DNA of 64,000 bases, taken from contig JACHMT010000005.1 in assembly GCA_014208095.1 (NCBI GenBank), positions 620,001 to 684,000 on the forward strand, given 5' to 3'. Under the pieces are notes generated by a model that saw only the letters and a list, made by a program, of their open reading frames with translations, was not told where the DNA came from and did not search any database. The position numbers were made by a program, and so were the translations under genes. Below, in pieces: positions 57,889-64,000 of the stretch (its first letter is position 1; every line of letters starts with the position of its first letter). Source of the stretch: Actinospineispora eucalypti. GTDB taxonomy: Bacteria; Actinomycetota; Actinomycetes; Mycobacteriales; Pseudonocardiaceae.

Positions 57889-60597
57889 TCAGCCGGTTCG
57901 GTGAGGTGTGCGCCTGGGGCGGACGGACCGCGGCCACAGCCGGTCCAGGATCGTCAGCGGGCGTTCCTTCTCCAGGCCGGCGCGCACGTTGCGCACCGCC
58001 GTGACCAGGGTGGTGCCGGAGGTCGTTCCGGACTGACCGCCGTACCACCCGCGTTCCACCGCCGAGACCACCGTGCGCATCGACTCGACGATGTCCCGGT
58101 CGAGGCTGTGCTTGGTGGTCAGCTTGCGCGCGGCGCGGCGCACGGTCTCGTTGCCGGGCGGCCGGGCGCCCCGGTCCTGGAACTCGGCGACCAGTTCCCG
58201 CCAGGCGGCGGTCGCGCCGTCCGGGCCACCCCGGCTGGCCTGGGCCAACCGGCGCGCGCGGTTCACCCCGCGCAGCGTGGCCGGCGTGCTGGCCAGCAGG
58301 ACCAGGATCAGGAACAGCAGCGCGGCGAGCAGCATCGCCCGCGCGATGAGGCTCATGCCGGCGCCCGGACCGTCCTCATCATCCCGCCCGCCCGAACCCG
58401 TGTCCTCGTCGCTGCCGCCGCCCTCGCCGTCGTTGTTGCCCGAGCCGCCGGACGGGTCCTGGCCACCCTGGTCCTTGCCGGTCTGGTCCTGGCCCTGGCC
58501 GGAGGACTGGTTGCCGGGCTCCGGGTTCTGCTGGGCGTTCTGGTCGGCCTGCTGGTCCTGCTGGGGCTGCGGCGCCCGTGGGTCCTGGGTGGGCGGACCG
58601 CCGGGCGGCGGGGTGTCACCCTCGAGCGGGTTGTCCTGCTCCGGCGGCGCGACCTGCTCGGGGGAGGGGCCACCGGGCACCCGGGGGGCCTTGCTCACGT
58701 AGTCCGGAATGATCGCCCGGCCGTCCGAGCGCGGCGTCGGGTCGAACATCAGCCAGCCGACGCCGGGGAAGTAGGACTCCACCCAGGCGTGGGCGTCGGC
58801 GCTGCTCACCGGGCGGTAGTCGTCCACCGGCTCCCCGAGGGCGAACCCGACGGCCACCCGGGACGGCACGCCGACCGCGCGCAGCATGATCGCCATGGCC
58901 GAGGCGTACTGCTCGCAGTAGCCGGTCTTGCTGTGCTCCAGGAACTCGATCAGCTGCTGGGAGTTGTTGCCGGCCGGGCTGTTGATGTCGTAGCGGAACC
59001 CGTTCGCCGGGTCGAGGAAGAACCGGTTGATGGCGATGACCCGCTCGAACGGGTTGCGGGCCTGGCGGGCCACCGACTGGGCCAGCCGGACGATCCGCTG
59101 GTCCGCGCCGCCGGTGTCCAGGTAGGCCGGGTTGATGTCCTCCACCGGTCCGGTGGACGCCAGGGCCTGCGGCGCCGGGTTGGGCAGCGCGGCCCGCTCG
59201 GTCCACGCCTTCTCGGTGACCTTGCCGTCCGCGTAGGCGGTGGAGCTGGTGGTGTCGTAGTGCCACCGCCCCTCGGTCACCCCGGTGACCCCCATCGGCT
59301 GCCCGACCATCGGCAGCCACTGGTCGTTGTACTTCAGGTTCTCCACCTGGACGGTCGCCGTCGGGTTGTGCACCGGGATGGGCAGGCCGGAGGGGAGCGT
59401 GTCGTCCAGAGTCACCCCGTTGTACCGGTCCGGCAGCTGCCAGCCCTGGGCCGGTACGTACCGGTTCAGCGTGAGCGAGCGTATGTACTGCGGCTGGGCC
59501 AGCCCGCGCACCCGCATGAGCTCGGTGGGCTCTTCCCCGTTCTGCAGCTGGTTGTGCAGCGAGTTGAACGGGCTGAGGCCGAGGTGGCCGTCGGAGGCCG
59601 AGTCCGGCTCGCCGTGGCCGGGGAACCGGCCCTTGGTACCGACCAGGGGAGCGGCGGCCAGCCCGATGCCCAGTGCGGCGGCCAGCGACACCGAGATCAG
59701 GATCAGCGCGAGCGGGGAGCCCAGCAGGCTGGGCCGCAGCCGGGCCAGCCAACCGGTCAGGCCGCCCCGGTCGGCCGCCGGCGAGCGCAGTGACTGGCCG
59801 CGCTGGGCCTGCCGCCGCCGGTGCTCCACCAGCAGCAGCAGGCCGTAGCCGGCGGCGCCGGCGGCCAGGGTCCAGTCCGGCAGCGGCCGGGGGGTCAACG
59901 CCGTGGGCACGGTGTAGCCGCCGAGCAGTATCAGCCCGCACACCGAAGCGCCGTGCCCGGCCGAGGTGAGTGCGTCGGCGGCGATGGTCACCAGCCCGAA
60001 CCCGACGCAGATCAGCAGCATCATGGCGTCGGTGGCGCGGACCGGCGGTACCCCGGTCTCGATCACCGAGATGGCCTCGCCGAGCCGGTTGACCAGTTCG
60101 GTGAACGCGTCCGGCCCCGGGAGCACGCCGAAGACGGCCTTCTCGCTGAACAGCCCGGTGAGCATGAGCACCAGGCCCAGCAGCTGGCCCAGAGGGACCA
60201 CCAGCGCCGGCGCCCGGAACAACCGGGCCATCGCGCCGATCAGCACCATCGCGCCGATCACCGGCAGCACCATCCACAGCCAGCGGTAGCCCTGCATGAC
60301 GCCGGCCAGCGCGGTGGAGCCCAGCGCCAGGGACAGGCCGGCGGCGAGGTTCACGACGAGCGGCACACCGGCGCCGGACCTCGGCCCGGCCGGCGTGGAC
60401 GGCGGCCCTCCCGGCCCCGGCCCTCCCGGTCCCGGCCCTCCCGGTCCCGGCCCGCCCGGCCCTCCGGGCACGGGAGGCGGCGGTCCGCCGGGGGCGGAGG
60501 GCGGCGGCGCCGAGCCCCGGGGCTCCGGTGGCCGGGTGCCCTGCCCGGGCGCCCACGGCGACGACGGTGACGTTCTCGGGGTGTCCGCGCGGGTCAT
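57889..60597 (-). CDS. Transglutaminase-like membrane protein (TgpA type)
   Basis: A 902-residue protein. A Pro/Gly-rich cytoplasmic N-terminus with GPGPGG repeats precedes a TgpA-type set of membrane helices (about 80-340). An extracytoplasmic transglutaminase domain has the catalytic Cys in TGYCEQYASAM, the His in DAHAWVESYFPG and the Asp in FDPTP (about 575-640). A low-complexity Gln/Gly/Asp linker, one more helix and a C-terminal DUF4129-like cytoplasmic part follow. It forms an operon with the DUF58 and MoxR genes; its ATG overlaps the DUF58 stop (ATGA). Confidence 0.9.
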   Translation of the reverse strand: MTRADTPRTSPSSPWAPGQGTRPPEPRGSAPPPSAPGGPPPPVPGGPGGPGPGGPGPGGPGPGGPPSTPAGPRSGAGVPLVVNLAAGLSLALGSTALAGVMQGYRWLWMVLPVIGAMVLIGAMARLFRAPALVVPLGQLLGLVLMLTGLFSEKAVFGVLPGPDAFTELVNRLGEAISVIETGVPPVRATDAMMLLICVGFGLVTIAADALTSAGHGASVCGLILLGGYTVPTALTPRPLPDWTLAAGAAGYGLLLLVEHRRRQAQRGQSLRSPAADRGGLTGWLARLRPSLLGSPLALILISVSLAAALGIGLAAAPLVGTKGRFPGHGEPDSASDGHLGLSPFNSLHNQLQNGEEPTELMRVRGLAQPQYIRSLTLNRYVPAQGWQLPDRYNGVTLDDTLPSGLPIPVHNPTATVQVENLKYNDQWLPMVGQPMGVTGVTEGRWHYDTTSSTAYADGKVTEKAWTERAALPNPAPQALASTGPVEDINPAYLDTGGADQRIVRLAQSVARQARNPFERVIAINRFFLDPANGFRYDINSPAGNNSQQLIEFLEHSKTGYCEQYASAMAIMLRAVGVPSRVAVGFALGEPVDDYRPVSSADAHAWVESYFPGVGWLMFDPTPRSDGRAIIPDYVSKAPRVPGGPSPEQVAPPEQDNPLEGDTPPPGGPPTQDPRAPQPQQDQQADQNAQQNPEPGNQSSGQGQDQTGKDQGGQDPSGGSGNNDGEGGGSDEDTGSGGRDDEDGPGAGMSLIARAMLLAALLFLILVLLASTPATLRGVNRARRLAQASRGGPDGATAAWRELVAEFQDRGARPPGNETVRRAARKLTTKHSLDRDIVESMRTVVSAVERGWYGGQSGTTSGTTLVTAVRNVRAGLEKERPLTILDRLWPRSVRPRRTPHRTG

Positions 60598-61841
60598 CGG
60601 CCGGTTCCCAGGCGCACCGGCAGGCGCCGGCAGAAGTCGTTCCACACCCGGTCCGGGCCGCGTTCCGGGCGCCCGGTCAGCACGCTCCAGCCGGCCTCGG
60701 TGAACGCCCGGGACGCGGCGGCGACACCGGTCTTCGGGCGGGTCTCGTCCGGGCCGGTCCAGGCGGCCACGTCCAGCAGCACGGCGTGCCCGTGCCCGCC
60801 CTCGGCCCCCTCGACCAGCGGCCGGACCGTGCCGGGGTCGACCGCGCCGAGCACCGCGAACAGCTCGCCGCCGCTGGCCGGCGGGCAGATCAGGCCGGGC
60901 TGGTTGGAGGTTCGCAGCAGGGCCAGCGCGTCCAGCAGCGCCTCCGGGTCCCGCCCGTTGGAGAGCGTCACGCCGTTCTCGGTGACCAGGGTGACCCGGC
61001 GGCCGTGGGTGATCAGGTGCCGGCACACGCTGGCGACCAGCTCGATCGCCCACTCCAGGCTGGCGTCGGCGCCCTTGCCCCGGTGCGCGTGGCCCCGGTG
61101 GTCGAGCAGCACCGTGACGCCGCCGTGCCACGGCCGCTCCTCCAGCCGCACCATCAGCTCGTCCCGGCGCGCGGTGGACTTCCAGTGAACCTTGCGCAGC
61201 GGGTCGCCCGGTTCGTACTGGCGCACCAGCGCGTCGTGCTCACCCGGCCCCCGGCGCAGCCCGGTGGACCCGGACTCGCCCTCGCCCCGGCCGAAGCCGT
61301 CCGGCAGCCCGGACAGCGGGGTGACCCTGGGCACCACGGTCAGCGGTACCCGGCCGACCAGCTCGCGCTCGTAGTCGGCCAGGCCCAGCGGGTCGCTGAC
61401 CCGCATGGTGAGCGGACCGACCATGTGCACGCCGCGCACCAGCGGGGTCAGCGGGTAGCTCAGCTCCACCGGCGGCTCGGAGCGCCGGGGCGGGTGGGCG
61501 AAGAACCGGGGCGAAATGCCCAGCACGTCCGGCAGGGCGTCGGTGAGCAGCAGGCCGGTGCGGGGCAGCCGGCCCCGGCTGTGCACGCTCAGCACCGCCT
61601 CGGTGGTGGAGCGGGCGGTCATCCGGGTGGCCGCCAGCTCTCGTTCCACCCGCACCACCAGCCGGATCCGCGAGGTGAACAGTGCGGCCAGCAGCGGCAG
61701 CACCATCACCAGCACGCCGATGCGCAGCAGGTCGCGCTCGTCCAGCGCCACCCCGCACACCGAGGATGCGAGGCCGGCCGCGATCAGGCACCGGCCCAGC
61801 GTGGTGAGGCCGGTGGAGCTGTCGTGGCGGGTTTCAGTCAC
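60594..61841 (-). CDS. DUF58 protein
   Basis: A 415-residue protein with two N-terminal helices and a DUF58 (vWA-like) domain: LVRQYEPGDPLRKVHWKSTARRDELMVR near residue 205 is the DUF58 signature, and VTVLLDHRGHAH follows. DUF58 proteins act with MoxR ATPases as chaperone-like pairs. The GTG at 61841 overlaps the MoxR gene end by 8 nt. Confidence 0.93.
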   Translation of the reverse strand: MTETRHDSSTGLTTLGRCLIAAGLASSVCGVALDERDLLRIGVLVMVLPLLAALFTSRIRLVVRVERELAATRMTARSTTEAVLSVHSRGRLPRTGLLLTDALPDVLGISPRFFAHPPRRSEPPVELSYPLTPLVRGVHMVGPLTMRVSDPLGLADYERELVGRVPLTVVPRVTPLSGLPDGFGRGEGESGSTGLRRGPGEHDALVRQYEPGDPLRKVHWKSTARRDELMVRLEERPWHGGVTVLLDHRGHAHRGKGADASLEWAIELVASVCRHLITHGRRVTLVTENGVTLSNGRDPEALLDALALLRTSNQPGLICPPASGGELFAVLGAVDPGTVRPLVEGAEGGHGHAVLLDVAAWTGPDETRPKTGVAAASRAFTEAGWSVLTGRPERGPDRVWNDFCRRLPVRLGTGR

Positions 61842-62826
61842 GGGCGGGGCGCGGGGCCTGCGGCACGGGGATCCGGCTGAGCAGCGCGCGGATCAGGTCC
61901 GGCGCGGTGCGCCGGGCGGTGAGGGACTCGGCGGTGAGCACCAGGCGGTGCGCGAGCACCGGCACGCACACCGCGTGCAGGTCGTCCGGCACCACGTAGT
62001 CGCGGGCGGAGAGGGCGGCCTGCGCGCGGGCCGCGCGCACCAGGTGCAGGGTGGCCCTCGGCGAGGCGCCGAGCCGGACCTCCGGCATCCGGCGGGTGGC
62101 CGAGGACAGCTCGACGGCGTACCGGCGCAGTTCCGGGGCAACGTGGATGGCCCGCACCGCGGCCAGCACGGCCTGCATCTCGCGCGCGTCGGACACCGCC
62201 GAGAGGGTCTGCAGCGGGTCCTCGCCGGAGTGCCCGTCCACCATGGCCAGCTCGGCGGCCTGGTCCGGGTAGCCGATGCTGATCCGCGCGGTGAACCGGT
62301 CCCGCTGGGCCTCCGGCAGGGCGTAGGTGCCCTCCATCTCCACCGGGTTCTGGGTGGCCACCACGAAGAACGGGTCGCTCAGCGGGTAGGTCATGCCGTC
62401 GACGGTGACCTGGCGCTCCTCCATGCACTCCAGCAGCGCCGACTGGGTCTTGGGGGAGCCCCGGTTGATCTCGTCGCCGATCACCACGTTGGCGAAGATC
62501 GGGCCGGGCCGGAACTCGAACTCGGTGGTGTTCCGGTTGTAGATCGACACGCCGGTGATGTCGCTCGGCATGAGGTCCGGGGTGAACTGGATGCGGCTGA
62601 CCGAGCAGTCGATGGATCGGGCGATCGCCTTGGCCAGGGAGGTCTTGCCCACCCCGGGCACGTCCTCCATCAACAGGTGTCCCTCGGAGAGCAGCGTGAC
62701 CAGCGCGATCCGGATCGCCTCCGACTTGCCGGCGATCACCCGGTGCACGTTCTGGGAGATCCGTCCGCTGACGGTGGTGAGTTCGGAGAGCGACATGGGC
62801 AACGGCGGGCTGCTCATTGTCGTCAT
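61834..62826 (-). CDS. MoxR family AAA ATPase
   Basis: A 330-residue AAA+ protein. Walker A is EDVPGVGKTSLAKA near residue 53, Walker B VVIGDEINRGSPKTQSALLECMEE near 115, sensor 1 FVVATQNPVEMEGTYALPEAQRDRF near 152. First gene of the MoxR-DUF58-TgpA operon, thought to assemble or remodel cell-envelope proteins. ATG at 62826 with GGAGG about 4 nt upstream. Divergent from mraZ. Confidence 0.95.
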   Translation of the reverse strand: MTTMSSPPLPMSLSELTTVSGRISQNVHRVIAGKSEAIRIALVTLLSEGHLLMEDVPGVGKTSLAKAIARSIDCSVSRIQFTPDLMPSDITGVSIYNRNTTEFEFRPGPIFANVVIGDEINRGSPKTQSALLECMEERQVTVDGMTYPLSDPFFVVATQNPVEMEGTYALPEAQRDRFTARISIGYPDQAAELAMVDGHSGEDPLQTLSAVSDAREMQAVLAAVRAIHVAPELRRYAVELSSATRRMPEVRLGASPRATLHLVRAARAQAALSARDYVVPDDLHAVCVPVLAHRLVLTAESLTARRTAPDLIRALLSRIPVPQAPRPARD

Positions 62827-63219
62827 ACGACCTCCTGCTCTTGACGAGGGCCCTCGAGCAGTCTGTCAAACCGCTCCTGAGGGTCCGTAGCCCCACCTTG
62901 CGGGCGCCTCGGTTAGTCCGTCGGTCGTAGTGCCCGCCGCGTTTCCAACCTGCCCTGAGGCGACACCCCCCACCATCCCCCACGGCCACCCCCTGGGCGC
63001 CAGGGCGCGGCTCACACTTCGGCAAAACGCCAGCTCGCGTTCGTCGCGACGGGTCCGCCGAGGGCTCGGACGGACCCCGGACCGTCGGCGCGTCCCCACC
63101 TTCACCCACCGGAGCTGATCTGCGGAAACCGCCCGATTCACCCTTGAGGTGGGGGAGGGGCGTGTGCGGGGTGGTGGAAAGTGGGGTAATGTGGTGATCG
63201 TTGGGGACGCGGGGAGGCG
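62827..63219. other. Divergent promoter region of moxR and mraZ
   Basis: A 393-bp stretch without a supported gene. The last 70 bp before mraZ are strongly G-rich on the plus strand and contain the candidate MraZ box. The promoter of the moxR operon must lie in the left half, but no convincing hexamers are seen. Confidence 0.5.
63171..63196 (+). promoter_or_regulatory. Candidate MraZ box: three GTGGNG direct repeats
   Basis: GTGGTG, GTGGGG and GTGGTG begin at 63171, 63181 and 63191, exactly 10 bp apart. MraZ binds direct G-rich repeats of this kind with 10-bp period in front of its own gene. A TAATGT (63187-63192) inside could be the -10 box, so the bound octamer would block the promoter. 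Confidence 0.6.
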
Positions 63220-63657
63220 ATGCCGGTGTTTCTCGGCACTCACACGCCTCGGCTCGACGACAAGGGCCGGCTGACGCTGCCCGCCAAGTACCGGGACGAG
63301 CTGCGAGGGGGGATGATGATCACCAAGGGTCAGGACCACTGTCTCTACGTGTTCCCCCGCGAGGAGTTCGAGCGGCTGGCCCGCAAGGTGGCCGAGGCGC
63401 CCTTCACCAACGAGTCGGTGCGCGCCTACCAGCGCTACCTGTTCGCCGGCACCGACGAGCAGCATCCCGACTCGCAGGGCCGGATCCCGATCACCGCCGA
63501 GCTGCGCCGCTACGCCGGGCTGACCAAGGACTGCGTGGTCATCGGCGCGGTGAGCCGCCTGGAGATCTGGGACGCGACGGCCTGGCAGAGCTACCAGGAA
63601 CGGCACGAAGAGAACTACGCGCAGGCGCAGGAGGAAGTACTACCCGGCATGTTCTGA
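63220..63657 (+). CDS. mraZ: Transcriptional regulator MraZ
   Basis: A 145-residue protein made of two swapped-hairpin AbrB-like units: FLGTHTPRLDDKGRLTLPAKYRDEL and DSQGRIPITAELRRYAGL. The DxKGR and DxxGR motifs contact DNA. It opens and represses the dcw (division and cell wall) cluster. ATG at 63220 with GGGGAGG upstream. rsmH follows after a 177-nt structured gap. Confidence 0.97.
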   Translation: MPVFLGTHTPRLDDKGRLTLPAKYRDELRGGMMITKGQDHCLYVFPREEFERLARKVAEAPFTNESVRAYQRYLFAGTDEQHPDSQGRIPITAELRRYAGLTKDCVVIGAVSRLEIWDATAWQSYQERHEENYAQAQEEVLPGMF

Positions 63658-63665
63658 CCTGTCGG

Positions 63666-63782
63666 GGAGTGAAGGCACGTCCGGCTCGGGTGTCCGGAGG
63701 CCTCCACTCCGCTGCTGGTGGCCCTGGCGCACCTTCCCCGGTGCCAGGTCCGCAAGGAGCGGAGCGGGGACCTCGGGGCACC
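63666..63782 (+). ncRNA. Structured leader of rsmH, candidate mraW RNA motif
   Basis: Hairpin I pairs 63666-63676 with 63700-63710 (one mismatch). Hairpin II pairs CCTGGC...ACC (63723-63733) with GGTGCCAGG (63740-63748) over a TTCCCC loop. The same GGTGCCAGGTCC (63740-63751) can instead pair with GGACCT (63768-63773) and GGCACC (63777-63782). A conserved actinobacterial RNA, the mraW motif, is known in this position before mraW/rsmH; identity is inferred from place and the CUUCCCC-type loop. Confidence 0.55.
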
Positions 63783-63834
63783 CGGGCCGGATCTGCCTCA
63801 GCGGGGGAATCGGCGAGCGGAGAGGGGGCCTTCG

Positions 63835-64000
63835 GTGGCTGGCTCGACGCCGCGCGACCCTTCCGCCTTACACGTGCCCGTGCTGCTGGACCGGGTGCTG
63901 GAGCTGCTCGCCCCCGCGCTGGACCGCCCGGCGGCGGTGGTGGTGGACGGCACCCTCGGCCTCGGCGGGCACTCCGCCGCGCTGCTCGAGGCGCACCCCG
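63835..64000 (+). CDS. rsmH: 16S rRNA (cytosine1402-N4)-methyltransferase RsmH, 3' end outside window
   Basis: The first 55 codons are present. HVPVLLDRVLELL and VVVDGTLGLGGHSAALLEAHP contain the family start and the SAM-binding motif I (DGTLGLGGHS). It methylates C1402 of 16S rRNA and is the usual second gene of the dcw cluster (mraW). GTG at 63835 has GAGAGGGGG about 8 nt upstream. Confidence 0.93.
   Translation, partial: MAGSTPRDPSALHVPVLLDRVLELLAPALDRPAAVVVDGTLGLGGHSAALLEAHP

Noticed and set aside
62930..63118. 62-codon frame upstream of mraZ
   Set aside because: No ribosome site or domain; it overlaps a promoter region between divergent genes.

Overview
The window is about 64 kb of very GC-rich DNA with dense, mostly short-gapped genes, GTG and TTG starts, and gene order typical of the order Pseudonocardiales or a near relative in the Actinobacteria. 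Two blocks match Mycobacterium tuberculosis gene order as I remember it: ftsK / argA / pgsA / clgR / 35-kDa-antigen pspA (Rv2748c-Rv2744c) and ripC through mraZ-rsmH (Rv2190c-Rv2165c). There is no prophage, insertion sequence, CRISPR array, tRNA or rRNA that I can support.

Layout. 0-3 kb: two tandem TIGR03085-type proteins, then RNase J behind a previously unlisted 47-codon short ORF. 3.6-8.2 kb: a XylF/G/H-like sugar ABC transporter with its ROK repressor. 8.5-21.4 kb: FtsK, an unusual membrane-tethered sigma-factor-like protein, a DivIVA-like coiled-coil protein, ArgA, RimO, PgsA, ClgR, PspA, Nei and an aminotransferase. 21.4-28.9 kb: VapBC, the large helicase Lhr with an Lrp-like small protein, and a DEDD exonuclease/GIY-YIG fusion. 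28.9-44.2 kb: NYN protein, a four-Cys small protein, RipC-like NlpC/P60 hydrolase, PimB-type mannosyltransferase, FadD15-type acyl-CoA synthetase, two SRPBCC proteins, a metallophosphatase, an ArsA-like ATPase, a ROK glucokinase, PlsC, an exoribonuclease and a phosphofructokinase of the PPi type. 44.3-54.6 kb: class II DAHP synthase, PknL-type kinase with PASTA domains and its Rv2175c-type partner, and a mixed lppM / prenyl synthase / crtI / mptA / crtB operon. 54.6-64 kb: an operon under a perfect LexA box, ParA-like ATPase, methyltransferase, DUF3040, the MoxR/DUF58/TgpA module, and the start of the dcw cluster (mraZ, rsmH).

The most interesting signals lie between genes. (1) A 22-bp tandem repeat occurs only immediately after stop codons, always in the same orientation relative to the gene it follows, at three loci. 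(2) A second family of paired-hairpin elements behaves the same way at three other loci. (3) At least ten start codons sit 6-8 nt after a TANNNT box, the signature of leaderless mRNAs. Three of these are tiny ORFs whose TGA overlaps the GTG of the next gene (RNase J, an SRPBCC protein, a methyltransferase); two of them end with Cys codons, as in the cysteine-responsive leaderless short ORFs reported in mycobacteria. (4) A strong promoter with a perfect LexA box drives a DUF6504 + HEPN-like gene pair. (5) The mraZ-rsmH gap can fold into two mutually exclusive hairpins. All start choices, promoter calls and synteny statements come from reading the sequence and from memory; no search was run.
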